A DNA stretch of 64,000 bases from Paralimibaculum aggregatum (GCF_030270585.1 NZ_BSYI01000002.1:124001-188000), one strand, 5' to 3'; counted from the stretch's first letter, positions 10,001-18,235 are shown. Numbers and translations: made by a program. Notes: generated from the sequence alone by a model not told the origin.

Positions 10001-10354
10001 TCGGACCTCGCCGCCGACCCGGACGACTACGAGACCACGGTGATCGGCGGCGAGCTGCGTTATTTCGATCCCTCCGGCATCTTCGCCTGGACCGGGCTCG
10101 ACTATGTGGACTTTTCCAGCACCGACAACGACGGCGCCGGCCGCGAGGCCGACGAGTTTCTTCTCGGCACGCTCGGCATCGGCTATCGTCTGCCGGAACG
10201 GCGCGGCGTGTTCAGCCTCGAGCTGACCAATGCGTTCGACCAGGACGTCGCCTTCCGCGAGCGCCCGATCCGGGCACTCGGGGCGGCGGCGATCCTCGAC
10301 CCTGTCTATCCGCGCGGGTTCACCGCCCTCGCGCGGGTGACCCTGGCGTTCTAG
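7040..10354 (+). CDS. FecR-domain / TPR / C-terminal beta-barrel outer-membrane protein
   Basis: A 1104-residue exported protein. Residues 1-24 are a signal peptide. A FecR-type domain follows (about 30-170; GDLLRTGEGGRVELRF and REGDVTLSG are typical), then a long array of tetratricopeptide-like helices (about 215-560; e.g. RIAQSYALQAAGRVEEAL). From about residue 600 the sequence becomes amphipathic aromatic strands of an outer-membrane barrel and ends with a terminal Phe (RVTLAF), the usual barrel signal. I chose ATG 7040 because GAGGGGG lies just upstream and it gives a clean signal peptide; a GTG at 7001 would add 13 residues in front. FecR domains outside the Fec system are often extracellular ligand or glycan-binding modules. 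No TonB box is obvious. Neighbours suggest a surface-sensing or secretion system with the CHASE2 protein. Confidence 0.8.
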   Translation: MSGGRLVLVTLFPLLLGATPAEPQGIAQCPGGAARSATAVTVDGPVELVRGGAARPVARGAALCPGDLLRTGEGGRVELRFVTRDTTLGLTGNSSLSLPERADAGGCNAMLGAGLLRFISSVRGLFCIGTRTANAGIDGTEAVVAVGDGPEASTLVLVREGDVTLSGRAGRSILLTAGDAGYAAAGVAPRAARVGEVPAAFRGLLLDQAGASDWAIYYPPILLGAGVESALLARAAARLEADDPDGAEALLAGVPRRGRQGAAALALRAVVALLRGREAEGAALSQAAVALDPGLGAARIAQSYALQAAGRVEEALAAARTGASLAPADAYARARLAELQLTLGRRAEARDTAAASLALRPTALGHAIAGFAALALYDDAAAMADFEAAIALEDSAPLPRLGLGLALVRQNAVAAGRRELELAASLDPRRADLRTWLGRAYFAEGLGAKAASQFALARELDPDDPLPLLFSAAERYAANAPLEAVRDLEEARALAPARAVMRGPEGLGEDRAVAAASLGRALDELGFTETALDEGARAVEEDPTNATAHRVLADLMAGYPGLTFARGSSALRAQLLSPPTLAPVQAAEAEPDLALLDQSGPARLSFGEYTPLFDRYGSAARLSAFGGTQSTWGDNLSVTHAADGYSVGFGQSYYATDGYRFNNEVDHLLFSLEGKVEVGPFLSLFGEIGYRHTDAGDRSLSFDLSQDDPFFDRRDRRSRGRIGAHIRAAPGHDVLAVATFRSQDLESDTLLPNPLFGSTELLDFQTDIDSRGLDFQLQHIGRFGDLTTTAGLSFTGIDREIDVRQETFFGEIDQRFVEDSRQLTAYGYGRYRMAFSGPLRALEATLGLSVDHLSFPGGGEVDRIVVNPKAGLRLDLAGGVSLRAAYLESLTPDLLFDQRIEPVTVAGFAQYRPEFAGAKLRQVLGGLDWRATGWLTLGGNGAWREVGERQTERFGDRAEEVEAGLYAHARLGSRLAFRLYGTHLDVTSDLAADPDDYETTVIGGELRYFDPSGIFAWTGLDYVDFSSTDNDGAGREADEFLLGTLGIGYRLPERRGVFSLELTNAFDQDVAFRERPIRALGAAAILDPVYPRGFTALARVTLAF

Positions 10355-10377
10355 TCGCGTGCGAGAAAGGACACAGC

Positions 10378-10701
10378 ATGAAAACGCAGAAGCGCATCCT
10401 CGCAGCCCTCGGGCTGGCCCTTGCCGGAACGCTGCTTGCCGGCGGCCCGGCGCTGGCCGCCTGCACGGTGAGCCCCTCGTCGAAATGGTGCGTGAACCGG
10501 GGCGTTCCCTATACCGACCAGCGCGATGACGGCGGCAACACCGTCTGCTGCGCGGCGAAATCGCCGCCCTATCCGGAGGATTACGTGCAGTTCGACTACT
10601 ACTTCGAGGGCCCGACGGGCTGGGACTACATGTGCTCCTACTATCCCGCCTGCAGCCAGCTCTCGCCGAGCTCGCCCTGCTACCAGGCCTATTGCAACTG
10701 A
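10378..10701 (+). CDS. Small exported protein with eight cysteines, unknown
   Basis: A 107-residue protein with no family I recognise. Residues 1-28 are a signal peptide. The cleavage region reads PALAAC, so it can be cut by signal peptidase I at ALA or, because LAAC is a possible lipobox, become a lipoprotein at C29. The mature part is rich in Tyr, Pro and Ser and holds eight cysteines (ACTV, WCVN, VCCAA, MCSY, ACSQ, PCYQ, YCN), enough for four disulfides, which fits a stable extracytoplasmic domain. A good AAAGGA ribosome site precedes the ATG. It is 23 bases after the FecR-barrel gene and 9 bases before the AlgX-like gene, so the three are probably one unit and this may be the cargo or ligand of the barrel protein. 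Confidence 0.75.
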   Translation: MKTQKRILAALGLALAGTLLAGGPALAACTVSPSSKWCVNRGVPYTDQRDDGGNTVCCAAKSPPYPEDYVQFDYYFEGPTGWDYMCSYYPACSQLSPSSPCYQAYCN

Positions 10702-10710
10702 GGCCGGGAG

Positions 10711-11916
10711 ATGCTGCGCCGAAGCTGGCCGGTCCGCCTGGCGGGGCTCGCGGTTGCGGCGCTGCTCGCCCTGCCGCTGGGCTGGGGGCTGGCGCATGAC
10801 GACCGGGGCGCGCGCAGCCTGTTCCTCGGCCGCCCGCTGGCAGCGCTGCCGGGCGCGGCGACCTGGGCCGGCGATCCGCATGGCGCGCTGCGCGGGGCGG
10901 CGGCCTTCCTCGAGGACCGCATGGCCGGCCCGGTGCCGGCAACCCGGGCACTGGCGCGGCTGCGCTATCACGGGCTCGGCGATCCCGGCTCGGATGCGGT
11001 GATCCGCAACGGCGCGCTGCTGTTCAACGCCGCCTCCGATGCCGGCGGCCGGCTCGTCCATGTGATCCTGCGCCGGGCCTGCGGCCGGCCGGACGACGGC
11101 GGCCCCTGGCTGGCGCCGCTGATCGCCAATTCCCGCGCGCTGGCCGCGGCGCTGGCCGGCCCCGGGCGGCGGGTCTCGTTCCTCGCGGTGCCGGGCAAGC
11201 CGGTGGTCTATGCCGACCGGCTGCCGGCCGCGGTGGCGCCCGATCTGCGCGCCGCCTGCCTCTCCACCCGCGCCGCGCCGGAGCTCTTCGCCTGGGTCGA
11301 GGCGCTGACCGCGGCGGGGATCGTGGCGCGCTACCCGCTCCGCCGCTTCGAGGCGATGCGCGACCGGCCACATTTCTACCCGCCCGAGAACTTCCACACC
11401 GAGGGGATGGCCGCGCATCTCGCCGCCTGGGACCTGCTGGAGGCGCTGAAGCCCGGGCACCCACCGGCCGGCTCGGTGCCCTTCGCGGCCGAGACCAGGC
11501 GCTCCGACCTCACCCCGCTGATCGGCTTCAGCCTCGAGGTGGCGATGGCCGAGCCGGACTATGGCCCGGCCACGCCGCGCCGCGCCCATGCCGAGGAGAA
11601 GCGCCTCGCCGAGCTGCTGCTGCCGGAGATCCCGCGCGGGCGCTGGCTGCGGGTCTGGCGCAACCCGGCACCGGGGGCGACGGGGCGCGCGGTGGTGTTC
11701 GGCAATTCCTTCGCGCTCTATGTGCCGCAGCACCTCGCGCCGGGCTTTCGCGAGGTGATCGCGGTGCCCAACAACGCGCTGCTCGGCCCGGACCTCGCCC
11801 GCGTGATCCGCCCGCTGATCGCCGAGGTGCAACCACAGGAGGTGATCTTCCTGATGAACGACGCCTATGCCGTGCGCTTCCAGCTCGAGCATTTTCGCGT
11901 AGCACTGGACAACTGA
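10711..11916 (+). CDS. AlgX/AlgJ-like SGNH-fold protein (putative sugar O-acetyltransferase relative)
   Basis: A 401-residue protein with one N-terminal hydrophobic segment (signal anchor or signal peptide) and an SGNH-like domain. The region FLEDRMAG, the NGALLFN segment and GRAVVFGNSFALYVPQHLAPGF correspond to the order of motifs in AlgX/AlgJ (start loop, NGWLF-like phrase, GDSF serine loop). In those enzymes an Asp-x-His and a Ser form the catalytic triad used to acetylate alginate. Here the counterpart reads ENFHTEG (Asn in place of Asp) and the Ser loop reads GNSF, so the chemistry may be altered or lost. The family assignment is moderate. No alginate or exopolysaccharide genes are adjacent, and it closes the CHASE2-FecR unit. 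Confidence 0.6.
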   Translation: MLRRSWPVRLAGLAVAALLALPLGWGLAHDDRGARSLFLGRPLAALPGAATWAGDPHGALRGAAAFLEDRMAGPVPATRALARLRYHGLGDPGSDAVIRNGALLFNAASDAGGRLVHVILRRACGRPDDGGPWLAPLIANSRALAAALAGPGRRVSFLAVPGKPVVYADRLPAAVAPDLRAACLSTRAAPELFAWVEALTAAGIVARYPLRRFEAMRDRPHFYPPENFHTEGMAAHLAAWDLLEALKPGHPPAGSVPFAAETRRSDLTPLIGFSLEVAMAEPDYGPATPRRAHAEEKRLAELLLPEIPRGRWLRVWRNPAPGATGRAVVFGNSFALYVPQHLAPGFREVIAVPNNALLGPDLARVIRPLIAEVQPQEVIFLMNDAYAVRFQLEHFRVALDN

Positions 11917-11950
11917 AGCCCGACGCGGCGAAATGCGCCGGCGCCTGTCA

Positions 11951-11977
11951 TTGTTCGTTCATTTTCTGTGTTAGGCT
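11951..11977 (+). promoter_or_regulatory. Candidate promoter upstream of the subtilase gene
   Basis: TTGTTC (11951-11956) and TAGGCT (11972-11977) lie in a conspicuously AT-rich patch ahead of the gene at 12066. The -10 is identical to the one predicted for gcvT, but the spacer is only 15 nt, so this is weak. Confidence 0.3.
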
Positions 11978-12065
11978 CACGTGACGGAACCGGCGTGGCG
12001 GCCGGTGGAGAGATGCTTGCCTGACCGCACGCAGCAGGCGGTCGGCCGACCGGGGGACGAGACGG

Positions 12066-15000
12066 ATGCTCAGCGACCAGCAGATCACCGAATATTTCGC
12101 GGCCATCGTGCGCCGCGCGCCGACCGATGCGGAGCTTGCCGACTATGGCGGCCGCGCCGACGAGGATGCCGCGATCGCGGCGATTCTCGCGGATCTCTCC
12201 GCCGACACGGTGCGCGCGGTGCGGTTCTATCAGGTCTATTACAACCGCCTGCCCGATTCCGGCGGGCTGGATTTCTGGACCGGGGTGATCCGCGACAATC
12301 CCGGGCTGTCGGATGCGCAGCTCGCCGGGTTCTTCTTCGAGGCCGGCGAGTTCGACGTGATCTATGGCGGGCTGAGCACCGCCGATGCGGTGCGCGCGCT
12401 CTACGGCAACGTGCTGGGCCGCGAGGCCGACGAGCCGGGCTTCGACTTCTGGTTCGGCCAGGTCGAGGCCGACAACGGCTTCGACATCGACGATCTCGGC
12501 CAGGCCTTCGCCACCGCGCCCGAGACGGTGGACACCTTCGGCCCGCTGGCGCGCGCCTATCTCGGCGCCGAGGCGCGCGGCGAGATGGAGCGCGCGACGA
12601 TCTTCGACTATGCCGACGATGCCGCGAAACCCGGCGACGACACCGAGTTCGAGGGCGGCAACGAGAAGGTCGGCATCCCCGATCCGGTGGACATCGCCGG
12701 CGCGCTCGAGGCCCCCGCCATCGGCCCGCTCAACATCGAGGCGGCGAGCCTGATGAACCTCGATGCGTTCCGCGCCGATCCGCGCTTCGCCGATATCGAC
12801 GGCGGCGGCTTCACGGTGGCGGTGATCGACACCGGGATCGACCTCGACCACCCGGCCTTCGGGCCGCTGGTGGGCGGCGTCTCGGAGCGCATCGTGCGCG
12901 CCGTCGACTTCACCACCGAGGGCGATTTCACGCCGGACGACGTCGAGGGCCACGGCTCCCATGTCGCCTCGATCATCGCCTCGGAGGACCCGCAGTATCT
13001 CGGCGTCGCCCCCGGCGCCGGCATCGCCGGGCTGCAGGCGCTCGACAATTCCGGCAGCGGCGCCAGCGCCTGGATCGAGCGGGCGCTGCAATGGGTGATC
13101 GACAACGCCGCGGCGGAGAACATCGTCGTGGTCAACATGTCGCTCGGCACCGTCACCAACGTGCCGGTGGCCGGCCCGCATCCCTTCGGCTATGCCGACG
13201 AGCTGGCGCAGCTGCGCGCCATGGGGGTGACGGTGGTGGCCGCCGCCGGCAACTCCTACAGCGAGTTCCAGTCGCAGGGCAGCTCGGATCTCTCGGCCGA
13301 TCCCAACGTGATCGCGGTCGGCGCGCTCTGGGACGAGGCGATCCCGCCGGATGCGCTGCTCAAGGGCTTCTCCGCCCAGGTCGGCGACATCGCCTTCTTC
13401 TCGCAGCGCTCGGCCGACCCGACCATCGACACCCTGTTCGCCCCCGGCGCGCTGATCCTCGGCGCGGCGCCGGGCGGCGGCGCGGTGCTCTCGGCCGGCA
13501 CCAGCCAGGCCGCGCCGCAGGTCTCGGGCCTGGTGGCGCTGGCGCAGGACGTGGCGGTGACCTATCTCGGCCGCCAGCTCACCCCCGGCGAGGTCGAGTT
13601 CGTGCTGCGCGCGGGCGCGGCCACCGTGGTCGATTCCGAGATCGCCCGCGACACCGTGCTCAACACCGGCGCGAGCTTCGACCAGGTGGATGCGCTGGCG
13701 ATGGCCGAGGCGGTGCTCGCGCTCGGCGCCGGCACCGTCCCGCCGCCGACCGGCGACGCGATCCCGGGCGATGCCAGCACCGGCCAGGTGCTGTTCCTCG
13801 ACAGCCCGGTCGAGAGCGCGGTGGACTTCGCCTATGACAGCGACTGGTTCGCCTTCGACATCGTCGATGGCGGCACCTATGCGGTCTCGCTGCAGGGCGT
13901 CGCCTCGGGCCTCGGCACGCTGACCGACCCGTTCCTCAACCTCGTCGATGCCCAGGGCCGGGTGCTCGCCACCGACGACGACGGCGGGCTCGGCCTCGAA
14001 TCCGAGCTGGTCTTCACCGCCGCCGGCACCGGCGAGGTCTTCGTCGAGGCGCGGGCCTACGGCGCGCAGACCGGCAGCTACACCCTGACCGCGACGCTGA
14101 TCGACCCCGGCAGCAATTTCGACGACCTGCCGGCGAACGCCGCCACCCCCTCGGTGCTGACCCCCGGCCTCGCCAGCTTCGGCAGCCTCGAGAGCCTCGG
14201 CGACCATGACTGGCACCGCCTCGATCTCGTCGGGGGCCTGCGCTACGAGATCTTCCTCGAGGGCGCCGACACCGGCAACGGCACGCTGCAGGACCCCTTC
14301 CTGCGGATCTTCGACGATGTCGGCGCGCTGGTGGTGCAGAACGACGACGCGACCCTGCGCGACAGCGCGGTGATCCTCGAGCCCGCGGTGAGCCAGACCG
14401 TGTTCGTCGATGCCGGCGCCTTCGGCGAGGCCTTCACCGGCACCTACAGGGTCTTCGTCGAGGAGAGCGGCGAGACCGAGATCCCCGCCGGCCCGGGCAC
14501 CGGCGCGGCGCTGTTCGACGGCGTGCCGGCGCTCAGCCAGATCGACTTCTTCGGCGACGAGGACTGGTTCGCGGTGCAGCTCGAGCGCGGCGGGCTCTAC
14601 GAGATCGCCGTGGCCGGGCTCGACAGCGACCCGGCGCTCGGGCTGGCCGACCCGGTGCTCGGCGTGTTCGACGGCGCCGGCACCCTGGTCGCCTTCGACG
14701 ACGACGGCGGGCCGGGGCTCGACCCGCTGCTCGATTTCCGCGCGCCGGAGGCCGGCACCTATTTCGTCGGCGTCGCCGCCTATGGCGACTACTACACCGG
14801 CAGCTACGCGGTCTCGCTCACCGGGATCCAGAGCGGCGACCCCTCCGCCGATGTCACCACCACGGGCAACATCGCGGTCAACTCGGCGCTCGGCGGCGAG
14901 CTCGAGGAGGCCGGCGACCGCGACTGGTATGCGGTGCAGCTCGCGGCCGGCACCGTCTACACCGCGCGGCTGCTCGGCCAGGGCTCCGGTTCCGGCACGC

Positions 15001-15896
15001 TGGCCGATCCGCTGATCGCGCTCTTCGGCTCCGGCGGCACGCTGATCGCCTTCGACGACGACGGCGGCGGCGCGCTCGAATCCTCGCTCACCTTCACCGT
15101 GCCCGTGGCGGGGACCTATTTCCTCGAGGCCGGCGCCTATGCCGACGATTTCGCCGGCACCTACGAGCTCTCCATCGTCACCGGCGATGGCGGCGGCGGG
15201 GGCGGCGGCGGGGGCGGCGGCGGCACCGACACGATCCCGGCGGATACCGGCACCACCGCCTTCATCGCGCGCGGGCTGCCGCTGGCCGACAGCATCGACT
15301 TCGCCGGCGACGAGGACTGGGCCGAGGTCCAGCTCTTCGGCGGCGTGCCCTACCGCATCGACCTGCGCGGCGCCGATGGCGGCGCCGGCACGCTGGGCGA
15401 CCCGGTGCTCGAGCTCTACGACGCCGGCGGCAACTTCGTCACCGGCAACGACGATTTCGGCGGCAGCACCGATTCCTCGCTGACCTTCACGCCGCCGGCC
15501 GACGGGTTCTACTTCGCCAGCGCCTCGGGCTTCGACGACGCCACCGGCAGCTATGCGCTCAGCATCGTCTTCGAGGAGGGCAGCGTCGCGGTCGGCGGCT
15601 CGGTCCGCGGCGAGATCGATTTCGAGGGCGACGAGGACTGGTTCGCGGTGAACCTGGTGGGAGGGAGCACCTACGGCATCGCGCTCAGCGGCGCCGACAG
15701 CGGCGCCGGCACCATGGACGACCCGTTCCTGCAGGTGCGCGACGCCTTTGGCGTGGTGCTCGACAACAACGACGATTTCAACGGGCTCGACAGCTTCCTC
15801 GAGTTCACCGCGCCGGAGACCGACACCTATTTCCTCGTCGCCAAGAGCTTCTCCGGCGACGAGAGCGGCGTCGACTACCTGCTCTCGATCGTCTGA
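12066..15896 (+). CDS. Large S8 (subtilisin-like) serine protease with N-terminal DUF4214 and six PPC-type repeats
   Basis: A 1276-residue protein. Residues about 1-170 resemble DUF4214 (YQVYYNRLPDSGGLDFWTG, YGNVLGREADEPGFDFW), a module found on type I-secreted proteins. The peptidase domain spans about 215-560 with the full triad: D255 in VIDTG, H296 in GHGSHVA, S480 in GTSQAAP. Six copies of a PPC-like domain follow, each of about 105 residues and recognisable by D-x-DW at its start and DPFL or DPVL in the middle; a pure glycine linker separates copies four and five. There is no Sec signal, so secretion by an ABC-type (type I) exporter is likely although none is in the window. It probably degrades extracellular protein. 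The ATG at 12066 follows a long untranslated leader. Confidence 0.88.
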   Translation: MLSDQQITEYFAAIVRRAPTDAELADYGGRADEDAAIAAILADLSADTVRAVRFYQVYYNRLPDSGGLDFWTGVIRDNPGLSDAQLAGFFFEAGEFDVIYGGLSTADAVRALYGNVLGREADEPGFDFWFGQVEADNGFDIDDLGQAFATAPETVDTFGPLARAYLGAEARGEMERATIFDYADDAAKPGDDTEFEGGNEKVGIPDPVDIAGALEAPAIGPLNIEAASLMNLDAFRADPRFADIDGGGFTVAVIDTGIDLDHPAFGPLVGGVSERIVRAVDFTTEGDFTPDDVEGHGSHVASIIASEDPQYLGVAPGAGIAGLQALDNSGSGASAWIERALQWVIDNAAAENIVVVNMSLGTVTNVPVAGPHPFGYADELAQLRAMGVTVVAAAGNSYSEFQSQGSSDLSADPNVIAVGALWDEAIPPDALLKGFSAQVGDIAFFSQRSADPTIDTLFAPGALILGAAPGGGAVLSAGTSQAAPQVSGLVALAQDVAVTYLGRQLTPGEVEFVLRAGAATVVDSEIARDTVLNTGASFDQVDALAMAEAVLALGAGTVPPPTGDAIPGDASTGQVLFLDSPVESAVDFAYDSDWFAFDIVDGGTYAVSLQGVASGLGTLTDPFLNLVDAQGRVLATDDDGGLGLESELVFTAAGTGEVFVEARAYGAQTGSYTLTATLIDPGSNFDDLPANAATPSVLTPGLASFGSLESLGDHDWHRLDLVGGLRYEIFLEGADTGNGTLQDPFLRIFDDVGALVVQNDDATLRDSAVILEPAVSQTVFVDAGAFGEAFTGTYRVFVEESGETEIPAGPGTGAALFDGVPALSQIDFFGDEDWFAVQLERGGLYEIAVAGLDSDPALGLADPVLGVFDGAGTLVAFDDDGGPGLDPLLDFRAPEAGTYFVGVAAYGDYYTGSYAVSLTGIQSGDPSADVTTTGNIAVNSALGGELEEAGDRDWYAVQLAAGTVYTARLLGQGSGSGTLADPLIALFGSGGTLIAFDDDGGGALESSLTFTVPVAGTYFLEAGAYADDFAGTYELSIVTGDGGGGGGGGGGGGTDTIPADTGTTAFIARGLPLADSIDFAGDEDWAEVQLFGGVPYRIDLRGADGGAGTLGDPVLELYDAGGNFVTGNDDFGGSTDSSLTFTPPADGFYFASASGFDDATGSYALSIVFEEGSVAVGGSVRGEIDFEGDEDWFAVNLVGGSTYGIALSGADSGAGTMDDPFLQVRDAFGVVLDNNDDFNGLDSFLEFTAPETDTYFLVAKSFSGDESGVDYLLSIV

Positions 15897-15912
15897 GGCG
15901 GGGCCGCTCCCG

Positions 15913-15942
15913 GCCCCCGGCGCTTGACACCGCGCCGGGGGC
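15913..15942 (+). terminator. GC-rich hairpin after the subtilase gene
   Basis: A perfect 11-bp stem (GCCCCCGGCGC at 15913-15923 with its complement at 15932-15942) and an 8-nt loop start 17 bases after the stop at 15896. There is no T-run, so it may stall polymerase or protect the 3' end rather than act as a classic terminator. Confidence 0.5.
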
Positions 15943-15951
15943 TGCGAAGCT
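15924..15951 (+). promoter_or_regulatory. Possible promoter for the 16000 gene
   Basis: A perfect -35 hexamer TTGACA (15924-15929) sits in the loop of the preceding hairpin; a weak -10, GAAGCT (15946-15951), follows after 16 nt and the start codon is at 16000. The overlap with the hairpin would couple ending of one transcript to beginning of the next. Confidence 0.3.
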
Positions 15952-15999
15952 GGGCCTGCGAGCGCCGGGCCGCGGCGCCTGCCGGCGGAGGGCCTCACC

Positions 16000-17451
16000 G
16001 TGAACAGCGCAAGCTCGCTCCAGCTCAGCCGCGCCTGGTGGAAGAAGGAGGCGCCCGAGGGTCTCGGCGCCGCCGGCGACGCCTTCGCCGCGGCGATCGC
16101 CGCCTATGCCAAGGCCAACGCGGCGCTGCGCAAGCCCACCCGCAAGGCGCTGACCGTCTTCGAGGCGGCGCTCGACGATCTCGAGGATGCCGGCAAGGAT
16201 GTCGCCGCCGCCGCGAAGGCGCTGGAGAAGGCGGAGAAGAAGACCGCCGACCGCGCCCGGCTCAAGGACCTGAAGAACACCGCCACCGTGATGGGGCGGC
16301 CGCTGGCGCGCGAGCTCGATGCGGCGCGCGCCTCGGCCGATGCGGCGGAGGCCGAGTGGCTCGAGGAGGAGGGCGGCGGCGACGACCCGCTCGGCGATCC
16401 GCGCGCCCATGCCGCCTATATCTCCGGGCTGGCCACCAAGCTGAAGCGGGGCAATTTCAACTTCGCCCTGGCGCTGACCTCGAACGAGCCGGTCGACATG
16501 CGCTTTGCCTTCCACCGCAAGAAGGGTGGGCGCAGCCTCGGCGGGCGGCTGCGGCGCGGGCTCAAGGTGAAGAAATGGACCTTCGGCGTGGCCGGCGCGC
16601 AGCAGCTCGCCGAGGAGGTGGCCGGCGAGGACGTCTCCAAGCGCACGCTGGTGCTCTATGTCGAGGGGCGCAAGATCCCCTCGCTGGCGCGCCGGGTGAA
16701 GGTGATGCTGAAGCGGCTCGGGGTGAGCCAGTTCACCCGGGTCAAGGTCTACGAGAACGGCCAGGAGATCGAGCGCGCCGACGAGGACAGCGACGAGGCG
16801 CTGGAGGAGATCGACCTCTCGGAGGAGGACCCCGACGACGACGGGACCGATCCCGGGCCCGGCCCCGATCCGGGCGCCAGGCTGGGGCCGGGCCCGGCGC
16901 CGAAGCCCGCGCAGGGCGCGCCGGCGACCGCGGCGCGGGCCACCAGCCATGGCTCGACCGCGGCGGCCGGGCTGCGCCGCCGGCTGACGCGGGTCAGCGC
17001 GCTGGTGGCGCATCTGCCGCGCGGGCGCAGCCGCACCTTCGACGAGGTGGCCAGCCTCGCCCGGCGGCGGATCGACCAGGGCGCGCTCGGCCAGGCGGAG
17101 CGGGCGATCCTGGCGCTCGAGGCGCGGGTCGGCGGCACCCGGCAGCGCGGCAGGCCCGCGGCCAAGTCCGGGTCCCGCTCGGCCCCCCGGCCGGCGCCCG
17201 GCCCCGCCGGCCGCGAGCCGGCGCCGCCCGAGGCCGGCCGCCGGCTCTCGAAGCTGCGGCTGCGGCTGCGCGACCTGGCGCGCGAGGCAAAGGCGGCGCT
17301 GGCCGCCGCGCCCGAGCACCGCGACCGGGTGGTGCAGAGCCTCGACCGCGCCCGCAAGCTGATCAATGCCCGCGCCGCCGAGGAGGCCGAGGCCGAGCTC
17401 CGCGCCATCGAGGCGCTGCTCGAGGCGATCCGCGAACCGGCGCCGGACTGA
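16000..17451 (+). CDS. Helical protein of unknown function
   Basis: A 483-residue soluble protein that I do not recognise, starting with GTG. Residues 1-120 are Lys/Ala/Glu-rich helix likely to form a coiled coil (VAAAAKALEKAEKKTADRARL). Residues about 140-255 form a mixed alpha/beta part with RGNFNFALALTSNEPV, MRFAFHRKKGG and KRTLVLYVEGRK, the most distinctive stretch. An acidic patch (about 255-285) and a Pro/Gly linker follow, and the C-terminal 150 residues are again basic helices with Ala/Arg repeats. There is no signal peptide or membrane helix. It resembles in style, but not demonstrably in sequence, the coiled-coil protein at 61029-61517 next to a PAAR-like gene. A role in secretion or envelope stress would be guesswork. 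Confidence 0.65.
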   Translation: MNSASSLQLSRAWWKKEAPEGLGAAGDAFAAAIAAYAKANAALRKPTRKALTVFEAALDDLEDAGKDVAAAAKALEKAEKKTADRARLKDLKNTATVMGRPLARELDAARASADAAEAEWLEEEGGGDDPLGDPRAHAAYISGLATKLKRGNFNFALALTSNEPVDMRFAFHRKKGGRSLGGRLRRGLKVKKWTFGVAGAQQLAEEVAGEDVSKRTLVLYVEGRKIPSLARRVKVMLKRLGVSQFTRVKVYENGQEIERADEDSDEALEEIDLSEEDPDDDGTDPGPGPDPGARLGPGPAPKPAQGAPATAARATSHGSTAAAGLRRRLTRVSALVAHLPRGRSRTFDEVASLARRRIDQGALGQAERAILALEARVGGTRQRGRPAAKSGSRSAPRPAPGPAGREPAPPEAGRRLSKLRLRLRDLAREAKAALAAAPEHRDRVVQSLDRARKLINARAAEEAEAELRAIEALLEAIREPAPD

Positions 17452-17589
17452 CCCGGCCCGGCCGCCCCGGCCGGGCGCGGACAGCCCCCGGCGACTCGAA
17501 GAGCCCAGGCCCCGCACCGCCGCCCCCACACGGCGAAAGCCAACGCCGCGCCCTCGCCGAGCCGGGCGCCAGCACCCCTCCTCCCCGAG

Positions 17590-18230
17590 CCAGGCCCGGC
17601 GCAGCATCCCCCTCCTGGCTGATGCCAGCACCGCTTCCTTCCAGGCTGATGTCAGCGCCGCTTCCCCCCTGGCCGATGCCAGCGCCTCTACCCCCCTGGC
17701 CAAGATCGCCGCCACCTCTCCCCCATGCCTGATGCCGGCGCCGAGCCGCCCTCATGTCCAACGCCCGCGCCTCTACCCACTGGCCAAGATCGCCGCCGCC
17801 GCTCCCTCATGCCTGATGCCGGAGCCGCGTCACCCTCATGTCCGGATGCCAGCGTCGCATCCCCCGTAGCCCATGCAGCCGCCGCTTCTCCTTCATGACT
17901 GATACCAGCACCGCCTCTCCCTCATGGCTGGTGCCGCTGCGGCTCCTCCCAATGGCCGGATACCAGCGCCGCTTCGCCTCAGGGTTGGTGCCGGGCACCG
18001 CGTCACCTTCATCGCTGATGGCAGCAACACCCCTCCCCCTGGCTGATGCCAGCGTCGCCTCGCGTCATGGCTGATGCCGGTTCCGCATACCGCCATCGCT
18101 GGTGCCGGCGCCGCTTCCCGCGACGCCAGTTGGCGGCGCCGCGTCTCCCGCACGGCCGGATGACGGCGCCCGGATGGTCCGGCCTGCCAGACCACTGCCA
18201 GTTCCCTCCTGCATTGCGGGGCGGGTGACT
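17590..18230. repeat. Degenerate tandem array, unit about 27 bp, in a gene-free stretch
   Basis: Part of the 1.6 kb without a believable gene between 17452 and 19043. A 27-bp unit close to CTGATGCCAGCGCCGCTTCC plus CCCCTGG recurs, for example at 17619, 17646, 17673, 17701 and 17729, then drifts. The spacing is 27-29 bp and later copies are recognisable only by CTGATGCC or CCGATGCC. Open frames through it give Pro/Ala/Leu low-complexity text only. Confidence 0.6.
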
Positions 18231-18235
18231 TGAGC

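Noticed and set aside
11865-15998. A 1377-codon open frame on the minus strand opposite the subtilase
   Set aside because: Shadow of a high-GC gene: Arg/Gly/Ala-rich text with no domains, while the plus frame carries a full protease triad. The same applies to long minus frames at 18255-21605, 21335-24472 and 35383-39621.
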